DNA of 64,000 bases from Pseudomonadota bacterium (GCA_021805565.1 JAJZFA010000015.1:1-64000); one strand, 5' to 3'; positions 35,183 through 46,657 are shown, counted from the first letter of the stretch. Notes: a model not told the origin generated them from the sequence alone. Numbers and translations are program-made.

Positions 35183-35210
35183 GCCCCACAACTCGCATAG
35201 GTTGTGGGGC
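35183..35210. repeat. Hairpin at the end of the IS5 remnant
   Basis: GCCCCACAAC (35183-35192) and GTTGTGGGGC (35201-35210) are perfect 10-base complements with an 8-base loop, ending one base before the transposase stop codon. It may be the terminator of the transposase gene or part of the element's end. Confidence 0.55.
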
Positions 35211-35211
35211 A

Positions 35212-35682
35212 TTACGTGGCCAGCGCCTCTGCCCCCTTGAGGAAGCTGAAACGGTGCATGGTATAGGCCAGGTGCCGCGGCCCGATCTTCGCCGTCGCCC
35301 GGACCATCCCGATCGTGCGCACCAGCTTGTGGCGGCGGTCGATGCAGACGTGGCCTTTGTAACCAGGGTATGACTTGCCGTGCTTGTGCGTCCAACGCGC
35401 GTCGCGGTCCTTCCGCGCCAGCTTCGCCGGGTTCTCCGCCCAGCCCGCCGGCACCTCGCCCGCCTTGATCGTCGCGTTCTCCGCCTCTTTATTATGGTTC
35501 ACCGGCACCGGCACCGGGACAACGGTCGCATCGACGATCTGCCCGCCCATCGCGAGGTAGCCTTTGTCTTTCAGGTGTTTGCCGAAGTCCGCGAACAATT
35601 TTTCAATCGCCCCCGAGGTAGCCAGCGCCTCGCGATACAGCCAGACGGTCTTGGCGTTGCATTGAAAGGCGTCGGCGCCTGA
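35212..35682 (-). pseudogene. IS5-family transposase remnant with internal deletion
   Basis: About 157 residues match an IS5-type DDE transposase: SGADAFQCNAKTVWLYREAL, LAMGGQIVDATVVPVPV (with the first catalytic Asp), ENATIKAGEVPAGWAENPAKLARKDRDARWTHKHGKSYPGYKGHV. The next residues, RRHKLVRTIGMVRATAKIGPRHLAYTMHR, join two places that lie far apart in intact transposases: the KHKLIR strand and the C-terminal RLVRTIG helix. The segment with the second Asp and the Glu is missing. The N-terminal domain is also gone; upstream codons are unrelated. It is thus an inactive internal-deletion derivative. Confidence 0.8.
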
Positions 35683-35777
35683 CAGCGATTTCGGCCGGCG
35701 AGCCGCGCCGGGGATTTGCCGTCCCGCCGTCCCTGCCGGTACACTCGCCGCGATCCGAACCCGAGGACTCGCCCAGG

Positions 35778-36644
35778 ATGCACGACCTGATCGAAGAAGA
35801 CCCGCACACCGTGCTGGGCCGCATCCAGTTGCAAGCCACCCGTCAAGAGACGCCATGCGGCGACGGCAAGATGATCTGGCACGTGTGGGACCAGTCCGGA
35901 GGCTCGGCCCCCGTCGTTGTGTTGTGTCACGGCGGTGCCGGATCGTGGCGCCACTGGATACGCACCATTCCTGCGTTAATGCCGGGGTACCGGGTGCTGG
36001 TTCCGGACCTGCCGGGCCTGGGTGAGTCCGATTTTCCGCCGGATGGCGACGACGCTTTCGCGATCGCCGGCATCGTGGCCGATGGGATCGATGCCATCGG
36101 CGGCGCGGGTGTTCCCTACGACATCGTTGGCTTTTCCTTTGGCGCAACCATGGCCGCCTGTGCCGGCGCGCTGCGGAGCGGTCAGGTCCGATCCGTGACC
36201 ATCGTCGGGTCCTCCGGTGTCGGTACGCCTGGGTCTGCGGTCAAACTGGAAAAGGTCCGCCACCTTGAAGGCCAGGAACGCCGCGATACGCACCGCATCA
36301 ACCTAAATCGCCTGATGATCGCCGACCCGGCGAAGATCGACGGCCTCGCCATCGCGATCCAGGACTGGAATACTGTCCGGTCGCGCCTGCGCACCCCGGC
36401 GATGTCCCGCGGCGGCGCGATCATGACGGCGATCGGCCGCCTACAGTGTCCGCTGAACGCCATCTGGGGTGAACTGGACGCACCCGCTAACCCGAAAGGA
36501 CCGGAACGTGCCGCAACCCTGCGCGCCTACCGCCCGGACGCGGATGTGCGCCTGCTACCCGGAACTGGCCATTGGGCCGCCTACGAAGCCGCCTCCGCCG
36601 TGAACGCGATTTTACTGGAAATGCTGGCGCGCACACGGCCCTGA
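35778..36644 (+). CDS. Alpha/beta hydrolase
   Basis: A 288-residue alpha/beta hydrolase. The oxyanion motif is CHGGAGSWRHW (50-60), the strand before the first helix shows PDLPGLGES, and the nucleophile elbow is GFSFGATMAA (Ser120). The acid is probably the Asp in GELDAPANPKG and the base the His in GTGHWAAYEA. Hydrolases with this HGGxGSxxHW pattern act on esters, lactones or C-C bonds of ring-cleavage products. It sits 28 bases before the CoA-transferase gene on the same strand, so the two probably form an operon acting on a common acyl compound. Substrate unknown. Confidence 0.87.
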   Translation: MHDLIEEDPHTVLGRIQLQATRQETPCGDGKMIWHVWDQSGGSAPVVVLCHGGAGSWRHWIRTIPALMPGYRVLVPDLPGLGESDFPPDGDDAFAIAGIVADGIDAIGGAGVPYDIVGFSFGATMAACAGALRSGQVRSVTIVGSSGVGTPGSAVKLEKVRHLEGQERRDTHRINLNRLMIADPAKIDGLAIAIQDWNTVRSRLRTPAMSRGGAIMTAIGRLQCPLNAIWGELDAPANPKGPERAATLRAYRPDADVRLLPGTGHWAAYEAASAVNAILLEMLARTRP

Positions 36645-36672
36645 TGCCGATGCATACGGGAGATGATAACCG

Positions 36673-39261
36673 ATGAATGGACGATCCGCCGGCCCCGGCG
36701 CAATGATCGGCGATGCCGGCCCTGGGATGCTGGATGGCTTGCGGGCGATCGAGATCGCCGACGAACGCGCCGAATATACCGGCCTGCTGCTGGCCGGCCT
36801 CGGCTGCGAGGTGGTCAAGATCGAACCACCCGAGGGTAATGCCACCCGCCGTATCGGCCCTTTTCTGGACGACGATCCAGGGCCGGAACGGTCGTTGTTC
36901 TTCTGGAATTACAACCGTGGCAAGAAATCCGTAGTTCTGGACGTGCAGGCGGACCCCGCCGGACTGCTACGACTGCTGGATGGTGCCGACATCCTGCTCG
37001 ATTCCTCGTGCGGCGCGTTGAACACGGCGCTGGGTCTGGACCGGACGGCGCTGAACGCCCGTTTTCCGCATTTGATTACCGCACGCATGACGCCGTTCGG
37101 CGATGACGGACCATGGGCGGACTTCAAGGCGTCGGACCTGATTCACCTGGCCCTTGGCGGCGTAACGATGAATTGCGGTTACGATCCCGATCCGAATTTG
37201 CAGTACGATACACCGCCCATTGCCCCCCAGGTTTGGCACGCCTACCACATCGCGGGCGAGCAGCTCGCTACTGGCATCGTCGCCGCGCTGATCGCCCGCC
37301 ATCGCACCGGGGAAGGGCAGGATGTATCGGTCGCCGTGCATGAGGCTGTGTCGAAAAACACCGAACTGGACGTCATGCACTGGGTCATGCGGCGGGTGCC
37401 GCTGTGGCGCCTGACCGGACGCCATGCGCTGGAAACGCCGAACCATTCGCCCAGCATCATGCACACCAAGGACGGCCGCTGGTACATCGCCCACGGGATG
37501 GGCGCGCGCGATCTGAAGGCGCTGGTGCCGTTGCTATCGAAATACGGCATGCAGGCGGACCTGCAACCGCCGCCGCCCGATGCCGACCTGAAGGCCCGCG
37601 CCGTGCCCGGTTCTACCGCCAGCGACGAATCGCGGGCGCACATGATCGACGTGGTGCAGCGGTTCGCGCGCGCCTGGACCTATAACGATATGCCGTGGCT
37701 GGAGGCGCAGGCGGCCGGCCTGCTATGGGCGCCGTTGCGAAAACCGCATGAAAACGCGCTGGACGAGCACTGGATTCAGCGCAAATCCTTCGCCGATATC
37801 CATCATCCGGAACAGGGCCGGTCGTTTCGCTATCCTACCAGCAAGTGGCTGACGACGAAAACAAGCTGGCAGGTGGGACGCAGGGCGCCGCTGTTGGGCG
37901 AAGACACGGGAGCGATCCTGGCCCGTAAGCCGTCGGTCCCCGCCCAGCCGAAAGGCTCGCCCGCCCCGGTGCTGTCCGCGTTCCATGGCAAGCCGTTTCC
38001 CTTGCAGGGCGTGAAAATCCTCGACTTCGCCTGGTTCCTGGCGTCTGCCGGAGGAACGCGGTGTCTCGCCGCGATGGGGGCCGAAAGCTTTAAGGTGGAA
38101 TGGAAGGACAACCCCGACACGCGGCTGGCCGCCATGGCGCCCGTGGGCGGCCGAGCGGCGCGCGATCGGGCGACGGGGCCGCTGCCGGGGGTGAAGGATG
38201 CGGATATGGGGGGCCAGTTCAACAACAAAAACGCCGGCAAGCGCGGCATTTCCCTTAATATCCGCCACCCCAAGGGTCTCGCCATCGCCAAGGATCTTGT
38301 ACGAATCTGCGATATCGTCGCCGAGGGGTTTTCGCCTGGCGTGCTGGACCGGCTTGGCCTCGGCTACGACGTTATGAGGAAGATCCGCCCCGACATTATC
38401 TATATCCAGCAGGCCGGCATGGGTGCGCACGGCATTTACGGGCGAATGCGCACTGTCGGTCCGGTGGCCGCCGCGTTTGGCGGTCAGGCCGATATGTCGG
38501 GCCTGCCCGAACCCGCGATGCCAGCCGGATGGGGCTATTCCTACCTCGACTGGATGGGCGCCTACGGTTACGCCCTCGCCCTGCTCGGTGCATTGTATCA
38601 CCGCGACCGCACCGGGGAAGGCCAGTGGATCGATGCGTCGCAGTGCGAAGCAGGACTTTTCCTGACCGGAACATCCATTCTGGACTGGTCGGCGAACGGC
38701 CGGGCCTTCACCCGGTACGGCAACCGATCACCTTACAAGCCGGCCGCCCCGCATGGTATTTTTCGCTGTCAGGGCAATGATCGCTGGGTTGCCATCGCCT
38801 GCTTCACGGACGCCGAGTGGCACGCTTTGACCCGCGTCGCCGGCCGGGCGGCATGGCTGGACGACAGGCGATTCGTCACGCTTTCGGATCGTCTGGCGCA
38901 CCAGGATGTGCTGGAGGCCGCCATCGGCGCCTGGACGGCGACCCGCTCCGCCGAGGATATCATGATGGCGCTGCAACATGCCGGCGTGACGGCCGGTGTG
39001 TGCCAGAACGCCGAGGACCGGTGCGACAAAGACCCGCAATTGCGGCACCTGAACTGGCTGACCGAGGTAACCGGCAGCAAGATCGGCACTTGGCCGGTGT
39101 ATGAGGTGCCGATGAAATTGTCCCGTACGCCGGCCTATATCGGAGGCCCGATCGATCGCGGTGCCCCCTGTTACGGCGAGGACAATGTGTGGCTGCTGAC
39201 CGGACTGCTGGGCATGACGGAATCGGACGTGCAGCGGCTGGCGGAGGAGGGGGTGATTTAG
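36673..39261 (+). CDS. Tandem-fused class III CoA-transferase (CaiB/BaiF family, two domains)
   Basis: An 862-residue protein made of two consecutive class III (CaiB/BaiF) CoA-transferase units, about residues 20-430 and 450-862. Each begins with the family start (LDGLRAIEIADERAEYTGLLLAGLGCEVVKIEPP; LQGVKILDFAWFLASAGGTRCLAAMGAESFKVEW) and later has an RTGEGQ motif. The catalytic Asp is present in unit 2 (Asp626 in YLDWMGAYGYALALLGALYHR), but unit 1 has HAYHIAGEQLATGIVAALIAR with no Asp at that place. Family members move CoA between carboxylic acids without net energy use. Unit 1 may be structural, since these enzymes work as interlocked dimers. Probably cotranscribed with the upstream hydrolase. 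Confidence 0.88.
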   Translation: MNGRSAGPGAMIGDAGPGMLDGLRAIEIADERAEYTGLLLAGLGCEVVKIEPPEGNATRRIGPFLDDDPGPERSLFFWNYNRGKKSVVLDVQADPAGLLRLLDGADILLDSSCGALNTALGLDRTALNARFPHLITARMTPFGDDGPWADFKASDLIHLALGGVTMNCGYDPDPNLQYDTPPIAPQVWHAYHIAGEQLATGIVAALIARHRTGEGQDVSVAVHEAVSKNTELDVMHWVMRRVPLWRLTGRHALETPNHSPSIMHTKDGRWYIAHGMGARDLKALVPLLSKYGMQADLQPPPPDADLKARAVPGSTASDESRAHMIDVVQRFARAWTYNDMPWLEAQAAGLLWAPLRKPHENALDEHWIQRKSFADIHHPEQGRSFRYPTSKWLTTKTSWQVGRRAPLLGEDTGAILARKPSVPAQPKGSPAPVLSAFHGKPFPLQGVKILDFAWFLASAGGTRCLAAMGAESFKVEWKDNPDTRLAAMAPVGGRAARDRATGPLPGVKDADMGGQFNNKNAGKRGISLNIRHPKGLAIAKDLVRICDIVAEGFSPGVLDRLGLGYDVMRKIRPDIIYIQQAGMGAHGIYGRMRTVGPVAAAFGGQADMSGLPEPAMPAGWGYSYLDWMGAYGYALALLGALYHRDRTGEGQWIDASQCEAGLFLTGTSILDWSANGRAFTRYGNRSPYKPAAPHGIFRCQGNDRWVAIACFTDAEWHALTRVAGRAAWLDDRRFVTLSDRLAHQDVLEAAIGAWTATRSAEDIMMALQHAGVTAGVCQNAEDRCDKDPQLRHLNWLTEVTGSKIGTWPVYEVPMKLSRTPAYIGGPIDRGAPCYGEDNVWLLTGLLGMTESDVQRLAEEGVI

Positions 39262-39437
39262 CCGCCCGCGGATCGAATTGTTGGCGGTCGGGCCGGATAG
39301 GGGGAGCAAGGCGAATGCAGTCAAGCCCCCGTCCGTTCCAGACGTGTCTGTCGGCGTTCGCTTTGGTCCCGTGTCATGGCCGGAGGCTTCAGGGGCGATT
39401 GCACTCACCCAACCGTGCCGCTATGAAGGGTTCCAGT

Positions 39438-39511
39438 GCGGGTGTAGCTCAATGGTAGAGTCCCAGCCTTCCAAGCTGGCTACGAGGGTTCGATTCCCTC
39501 CACCCGCTCCA
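39438..39511 (+). tRNA. tRNA-Gly (anticodon TCC)
   Basis: A complete 74-base tRNA with encoded CCA. The acceptor stem is GCGGGTG paired with CACCCGC, the discriminator is T, the anticodon arm is CCAGC-CTTCCAA-GCTGG with anticodon TCC, and the T arm is AGGG-TTCGATT-CCCT type. It decodes GGA/GGG glycine codons. It lies between the CoA-transferase gene and glnS with no sign of integration at its 3' end. Confidence 0.97.
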
Positions 39512-39652
39512 TGCCCCGCACATATCCCGCGCAATCCGGCGGCGGTTAACCGCAAACCGCCGCGATCAGTCGCCAAACCGGGGGCAATTGTGTAGGGAGT
39601 ACGGCTCGCACGCCGGCCGGACAGCCAGGGCGCGCATTCTGGAGCCGGAGGC

Positions 39653-41350
<1,698 letters not shown>

Positions 41351-41470
41351 GGGCAGCACCGGCAATACGTGCGTCAGCACGCCGGTCAAGCTGCCCGATC
41401 CGTGGCTGCTGGACCGCTACCGCGATTGCGGGGAAACTTGCCGGGATTTGAACGACGGCAGGAGAAGCGG

Positions 41471-42505
41471 ATGCGAGTTGGCGTGTTTCTGTTCCACGAA
41501 TCCCGCGATCCATCGGCGGACGCCCAGGTCATCGATGAAGCGGTGCAAGAAGCAAGGCTCGCCGAAGACGAAGGCATGGATGCGGTTTTCCTGGCCGAAC
41601 ACCACTTCGACGGCAATTGCGTTTACGTCGATCCGCCCACATTCGCCGCTGCGTTGGCGATGGCGACCCGCCGCATCAAGATCGGCTTCGCCGTTCTACA
41701 GACCTCGCTGTACCACCCGCTGCGGATGGCCGAACAGATCGCGTTGCTCGATAACATCAGCAAGGGGCGGCTGATCGTCGGGCTTGGGCGCGGCAGCCTT
41801 GTCAATACGCACGAATATACCGGCTATCAGATCGATCCGGCCAGCGCGCAGGAGCGTTTCGAGGAAATCGAGCAGATCCTGTTGCAGTGCTGGACCCAGG
41901 AAAAAGTCGTGCATGCCGGCAAATACTGGAATTTTGAAATCCCGATGCTGCGGCCGCGGCCTTACACCAAGCCGTATCCGCAGATTTTGCGCAGTGTGGC
42001 ATCAGAGCCATCCCTGGCAGCGCAGGCTCGGCTGGGCCGCCCCGTGCTGATGGCGGCGGCGACTGCCCGCGGCGCGGCACGCAATATCGCAGTGTATCGC
42101 ACCGCGGCCCGCGACGCCGGCCTGGGTGCCGCGGCGATCGATCATGCCATTGCGCAAAGCTGGGTCGCCCGCACCGTTGTCCTGGCACCGACCGACGCCG
42201 AAGCGCGCGAGGTGGGCCTGCCGTATTTTCAACAGATGCAGACCTATCGCGCGGCGCAGAGCACCGCTTTCGAGGCGCTGGCCGCCAAGGCGAACGCGCA
42301 ACCAGGATCTCCGGTGCTATGCGGCTCTCCGGAGAGTATGATGGAAGATTTCTCGGCGCTGGCACAGACCGGCATCGGCGGAGTGATCGTCCGATTCCGG
42401 ACCGGTCCGATGCCCGCGGCGTTTTCGGGGCGCGCGCTGAGGCTGTTTATGCGGGAGATCGCGCCGCGGATCAGGGAGGGTGGTTTCGCGGTGGCCGGTT
42501 CCTGA
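41471..42505 (+). CDS. LLM-class flavin-dependent oxidoreductase
   Basis: A 344-residue bacterial-luciferase-like protein starting at the ATG at 41471, with GGAGAAGCGG before it. Characteristic segments are FLFHESRDPSADAQVIDEAVQEARLAEDEGMDAVFLAEHHF, a TIM-barrel flavin-binding core with RIKIGFAVLQTSLYHPLRMAEQIALLDNISKGRLIVGLGRG, and the C-terminal GSPESMMEDF. Such enzymes use reduced FMN or F420 and oxygen, or act as dehydrogenases. The arrangement EHHF is shared with luciferase-like monooxygenases. No reductase is adjacent; the flavin reductase at 15774 is a distant candidate partner only. Confidence 0.88.
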   Translation: MRVGVFLFHESRDPSADAQVIDEAVQEARLAEDEGMDAVFLAEHHFDGNCVYVDPPTFAAALAMATRRIKIGFAVLQTSLYHPLRMAEQIALLDNISKGRLIVGLGRGSLVNTHEYTGYQIDPASAQERFEEIEQILLQCWTQEKVVHAGKYWNFEIPMLRPRPYTKPYPQILRSVASEPSLAAQARLGRPVLMAAATARGAARNIAVYRTAARDAGLGAAAIDHAIAQSWVARTVVLAPTDAEAREVGLPYFQQMQTYRAAQSTAFEALAAKANAQPGSPVLCGSPESMMEDFSALAQTGIGGVIVRFRTGPMPAAFSGRALRLFMREIAPRIREGGFAVAGS

Positions 42506-42927
42506 TTGTGGAGGGATGACGTTTCGGCAGCGCTGGGCTGATTGGGGATGGTGGGGTTTGTTCCGCCAAGATGCCGTGCGGGAGGCGAGTTAAACCATGC
42601 GAGGTACCAAACCGCATATCGCGCGCAAATTCGGGGACGGGCAGAGACCCGGTTACGTGCCGCAAACCAGGTAGATTTCTTGGTGCCCACAGAGCATTCC
42701 GATCGCAAGCGCGGCTTCGACGCCGAAGCGAAGGTGACGCTCTTCGATGGCGTCTCCGCCATGCTACTGGCGCTGCGTTGCCCCGGCTTCCATGCGGATG
42801 AAGCGTACACGCTTCCGGCCATGCTTTGCCTCTCGCGGTTCGCATCATCTGGGATGGGACCGGACGAGCGAAGCGACCACCGGTCGCACGAAATCCGACC
42901 GTGCGGGCGAGGTCAGCCCGCCACTCC
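42506..42927. other. Intergenic region of about 420 bases without a recognised gene
   Basis: Several short frames cross this region on both strands, but none has a convincing start site or a motif I recognise. Parts around 42680-42830 have coding-like composition, so it may hold the remains of a lost gene. The end abuts the yebC stop codon. Confidence 0.4.
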
Positions 42928-43677
42928 TCAGCCGGACAGTTTCTGCATTACCGCGTCGGGTATGTCGAAATTGGCATAAACATTCTGTACGTCGTCGTTC
43001 TCATCCAGCGCGTCCAGCAGTTTCAGCAGGCCCGCCGCGCGGTCTTCATCCAGCGTTACCAAGGTGGTCGGGCGCCAGTCCAGCCTGGCGCTCTCCGGCG
43101 CGCCGAAGCGGGTTTCCAGCGCATCCCGCACGGTGAAGAAATCCTCCGTCGGGCAGGTGATTTCGTGCCACTCGCCGTCGCTTTCGGCATTTTCCGCGCC
43201 GGCATCGATCGCGGCCTCCAGCATTGCGTCGGCGCTGGCGACGGACGCGGGATAGCGGATCGCGCCCAGCCGGTTGAATAGGAAGCTGACCGCGTTCGTC
43301 TCCCCGAGCGCGCCGCCGTGCTTGGAGAACGCGGACCGGATGTCGGACGCGGTGCGATTGCGGTTGTCGGTCAGCGCCTCGACGATCACCGCGACGCCGG
43401 CCGGGCCGTAGCCTTCATACCGCACGTCCATGTAATCGTCCCCGCCGCCCGCACCCGCGGCTTTCTTGATGGCACGATCGACCGTGTCCTTGGGCATATT
43501 CGCCTGCCGAGCCGCCGTGACGGCGGCGCGCAGGCGGGGATTGGATGCCGGGTCGGGCAGCCCGTGTCGGGCGGAAACCGTGATTTCGCGGATGATCCGC
43601 GCGAACTGGCGGGCGCGACGGGCGTCCTGCGCACCCTTGCGGTGCATGATGTTCTTGAACTGAGAATGGCCTGCCAT
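42928..43677 (-). CDS. yebC: YebC/PmpR family DNA-binding regulatory protein
   Basis: A 249-residue YebC/TACO1 family protein. It begins with the signature [32 protein letters not shown], continues with [30 protein letters not shown] and has [23 protein letters not shown] and an acidic C-terminus ([16 protein letters not shown]). Members act as transcriptional regulators and have been linked to relief of ribosome stalling at proline stretches. In many alphaproteobacteria yebC lies near ruvC; here no ruv gene is adjacent. Confidence 0.95.
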   Translation of the reverse strand: MAGHSQFKNIMHRKGAQDARRARQFARIIREITVSARHGLPDPASNPRLRAAVTAARQANMPKDTVDRAIKKAAGAGGGDDYMDVRYEGYGPAGVAVIVEALTDNRNRTASDIRSAFSKHGGALGETNAVSFLFNRLGAIRYPASVASADAMLEAAIDAGAENAESDGEWHEITCPTEDFFTVRDALETRFGAPESARLDWRPTTLVTLDEDRAAGLLKLLDALDENDDVQNVYANFDIPDAVMQKLSG

Positions 43678-43754
43678 GGGTCCGGTATCGGCTTCGGGTG
43701 AATAAGGATCCGCTTCTTACAACGCAACGTGCCGCCGGCCAACGCAGCCATTGT

Positions 43755-45023
43755 TCATGTGGGTCCGTTTTGCCGGAGCACGACGCCGTTGCTGGCACAA
43801 CCATCGCCCGGGGGCTTGTCCAATGCCGTCAGCGGCCTCTTGCGATCTGGCCCGCAAACAACCGCCTGCCGCTCGGTCCGGACGTCCGCGTTTCGGGCCG
43901 CGACATTGGCTTGTGTCAACGCGGCCCCGAAAGCTGGACCGTCGCCATCGAACATCCGCTGGATCATGATCGAGCCAACCTGCTTCTTGAAATGCGTGGG
44001 TTCCCAGAACCAATGCGTTTCTGTGCGGCGATCCCCAACCAGCGGCACGTCTTCCGTAGTGAACGTGCCGTAATCCATGAAGTCCCACAGAATGACATCG
44101 TGATCCGGGGTGGCGGCAAGCGCCGCCAGTTCGGTCTTCAGTTGCTCGATGCGCGGCCAAAGCCCATCGCGCCAGTAGAGTTCCAGCGAATCGAAATGGT
44201 GCGGCGCGATAACCAGTGTCAGCTTCACATGATGGGCGTGAGCGACCCGGATCATCCGCGATACAATATCCAGGCCGGGTAAGGGGCCAGTCCAGCCGGC
44301 GATTGCGCGCTTCGATCTGTTCGCGCGCTCCGCCTCGAACATGTCCTTTTGCGCGAACATATCGTGCATGCCATCGGCATTCGCGGCGTTGATGAAGTCC
44401 GCCTCGGTCGCGGAGCCATCGCGTGCCATATCCAGCGAAACAGGCTTTTCCTGCCGTGCGACCGTGATGAGGCTGTCGGTCAGCGCGGACATGGTGCCCA
44501 ACGCCAGAAACATATCCTCGGCCATTTGCCGCGGACGATACGGGTTGGGGCTGCCGTCCGGAGCGAACCGGAAGCGGCGGGATTCCTCCGTCACGGCCGC
44601 GGAGTCACCGCCTGGAACAAGGAAATTCTGAAAATCGAGAAACACAACGGCGTCTTTGACGCCGCCGGCGAATATGGCCTCCCGCAACGTTTCGAGACTG
44701 GCCAAGGTGGCATAGCCCCCAGGAATTCCGTAATTATACACCGGGCGCATCGCGGCGGGCCAGGCCGGAGAAAACGCATCGATGCCGAGATAGACAGGCG
44801 ACGAACCGATGACCACGGTCGCCGGATGGGCGCGCGCCACCTGATAGGTCTTGGTCAGCATCGCATGATCGCGGGCGGTTGGCTTGCGCGCATTGAACCC
44901 GGCGATGCGCGGCGTGCCGAACACGTCATACGGATCGGCCAGCAGGTTCACCGAGACAACCAGAACCGCAAACGCCATCAGGCTGAGTATCCAGGTCCGC
45001 AGGAACGATCGTGGACCGGACAT
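43755..45023 (-). CDS. SGNH-like/DltD-type accessory protein of the MBOAT cassette
   Basis: A 422-residue membrane-anchored protein; the ATG overlaps the MBOAT stop (TGATG). One N-terminal helix (TWILSLMAFAVLVVSVNLLA, residues 10-29) anchors a periplasmic domain. HPATVVIGSSPVYLGIDAFSP has the GSS block often found in DltD/AlgX/WssH-linked SGNH-like proteins, and GIPGGYATLASLETLREAIFAGGVKDAVVFLDFQNF matches the second block. Near the end WFWEPTHFKKQVGSIMIQRMF contains an E-x-x-H segment that may be catalytic (THFKK). Such proteins receive acyl groups delivered by an MBOAT protein and pass them to a glycan, or support that transfer. The C-terminal about 45 residues look like a non-conserved tail. 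Confidence 0.78.
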   Translation of the reverse strand: MSGPRSFLRTWILSLMAFAVLVVSVNLLADPYDVFGTPRIAGFNARKPTARDHAMLTKTYQVARAHPATVVIGSSPVYLGIDAFSPAWPAAMRPVYNYGIPGGYATLASLETLREAIFAGGVKDAVVFLDFQNFLVPGGDSAAVTEESRRFRFAPDGSPNPYRPRQMAEDMFLALGTMSALTDSLITVARQEKPVSLDMARDGSATEADFINAANADGMHDMFAQKDMFEAERANRSKRAIAGWTGPLPGLDIVSRMIRVAHAHHVKLTLVIAPHHFDSLELYWRDGLWPRIEQLKTELAALAATPDHDVILWDFMDYGTFTTEDVPLVGDRRTETHWFWEPTHFKKQVGSIMIQRMFDGDGPAFGAALTQANVAARNADVRTERQAVVCGPDRKRPLTALDKPPGDGCASNGVVLRQNGPT

Positions 45024-46645
45024 CAAAATTGCCAGTACAGAAATTCGCTGAGTTCGCCCAGCGACAAGATACCGGCCAGCGCGATCCCGGCCAGTCCGAT
45101 GGCCCAGGTGCGGCCCGGTGTCCAGGCGAGCGCGCGCACCGCCAGCGGACGAACCTTCGCTGGCTTTACGCCAAGCGCCGGTTCGTACGGCGCCAGGATT
45201 TCCAGCGTGTTGGGCATCGCCAGCGCGATCGCCAGCAACACGCCGATCCGGACGGTCGCTTCCAGCAGCACCGAACCGCTGGTCCAGGCCGGATGCACCC
45301 CTATCGTGTTCAGCCATTCTCCCGCGGCCCCGAGGCGGGAAAACACCGCCTGCGGAAGCGACGCCCCATACGCGCCGGTCATCCCCTTCCACAGCATGAC
45401 AGCACTGCTCGCTGTCGGGGCCCGGAACAGCACCATGCCGAACACGACCGACACGAAGGTCAGCACGAAGCCAACCGGTGCCATCCGGCGGTTATAAACC
45501 GCCGCGTTCGGCCAGATCCTGGGCCGCACCAGCCGCCATGCGTGATTGACGCACAGCAGAAGGCCGTGCAGCACACCCCAGAGAATGTAGGTATATCCGG
45601 CCCCATGCCAGATGCCCGACACGAACATGGTCAAGATGGTCGGCATCGCCAGCAGGCTGAAAAAGGCCGGAATCGTGGTATTCCGTCCGCCATAGACCGC
45701 TTTGCCGCGTGCCATTCGCCGCCGTGTCAGCGCCAGGGTCATGGGGTTGTATAGATAAGCCGTCAGGAACCGGGTCAGGGTGATATGCCAGCGCAGCCAG
45801 AAATCGATAATACTGCCGGCCTTCAGCGGAGAGTTGAAATTGGGCGGTAACTTTATCCCGAAGAAACGTGCGAGACCCAGCGCCATATCGGTGTAGCCCG
45901 AGAAGTCGAAGTAAATCTGCAGGGTGAAGCCCAACGCGGCGATCCAGGCCTCGGTCATCGACTGGGGAACCCCGGCGGCGGCCTGACCGTAAAGCGGCGC
46001 AATCAACCGGCTCATCGGGTCGGCCAGCAACAGCTTCTTGGCTAGCCCGAAAAAGAATAATGTGACGCCCACGGCGACATTGTCTGGATCGTACCGGCAC
46101 GACAGTGCCCGGAACTGCGGCATCATTTCGCGGTAATGCACGATCGGCCCGGCGATCAACTGCGGAAAGAACAGGACGAACAAGGCATAATCGCGGATGG
46201 AAAAGCGGCTGACACGGCCAGCCTGCACATCGACTAGAAACGCGATTTTCTGGAAAGTGATGAACGATATTCCCAGCGGAAGGATCAGTTGGGTCAGCAC
46301 GAAATGCGTCCCGAACGCATCGTTTAGCGATCCTGCGAAAAAATTCAGGTATTTGAAATAGCCGAGGAAGCACAGGTTGAACGCGATCCCGCCCAGCAGG
46401 GTGATCCTGGCAAGCCGCGGCCTGGCTTCGCTCGTCCGTTCCAGAACCCTGGACAGAGCGAAATTAATCAGGATCGACGGAGCGATCAGCAACACGTTAA
46501 CCGGGCGCCACCACGCATAAAACACCAGCGACGCGGCGGTGAGCCAAAGCAGCGCCCATTCGCGGTTACGCGCGCCCAGCAGATAAAATCCGGCCAGGAC
46601 GGCCGGCAAAAAGCCGAAGATAAACGAATAGGAATTGAACAGCAT
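45023..46645 (-). CDS. MBOAT family membrane-bound O-acyltransferase (AlgI/DltB-like)
   Basis: A 540-residue multi-pass membrane enzyme of the MBOAT family, close to AlgI and DltB. It starts MLFNSYSFIFGFLPAVLAGFYLL, has YFKYLNFF (97-104), LPLGISFITFQKIAF (122-136), and the two conserved histidine motifs DFWLRWHITL (His287) and SGIWHGAGYTYILWG (His347, catalytic). The enzyme carries an acyl group, commonly acetyl, across the membrane for esterification of an extracellular glycan. A gene for an acyl carrier protein precedes it by 12 bases and an SGNH-like partner follows with overlap, giving a three-gene unit. Confidence 0.93.
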   Translation of the reverse strand: MLFNSYSFIFGFLPAVLAGFYLLGARNREWALLWLTAASLVFYAWWRPVNVLLIAPSILINFALSRVLERTSEARPRLARITLLGGIAFNLCFLGYFKYLNFFAGSLNDAFGTHFVLTQLILPLGISFITFQKIAFLVDVQAGRVSRFSIRDYALFVLFFPQLIAGPIVHYREMMPQFRALSCRYDPDNVAVGVTLFFFGLAKKLLLADPMSRLIAPLYGQAAAGVPQSMTEAWIAALGFTLQIYFDFSGYTDMALGLARFFGIKLPPNFNSPLKAGSIIDFWLRWHITLTRFLTAYLYNPMTLALTRRRMARGKAVYGGRNTTIPAFFSLLAMPTILTMFVSGIWHGAGYTYILWGVLHGLLLCVNHAWRLVRPRIWPNAAVYNRRMAPVGFVLTFVSVVFGMVLFRAPTASSAVMLWKGMTGAYGASLPQAVFSRLGAAGEWLNTIGVHPAWTSGSVLLEATVRIGVLLAIALAMPNTLEILAPYEPALGVKPAKVRPLAVRALAWTPGRTWAIGLAGIALAGILSLGELSEFLYWQF

Positions 46646-46657
46646 GCGTTGTCGCGG

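Noticed and set aside
42542-42979. A 145-codon plus-strand frame before yebC
   Set aside because: It runs into the 3' end of yebC in antisense and has no recognised motif. The DNA may be a gene relic but cannot be named.
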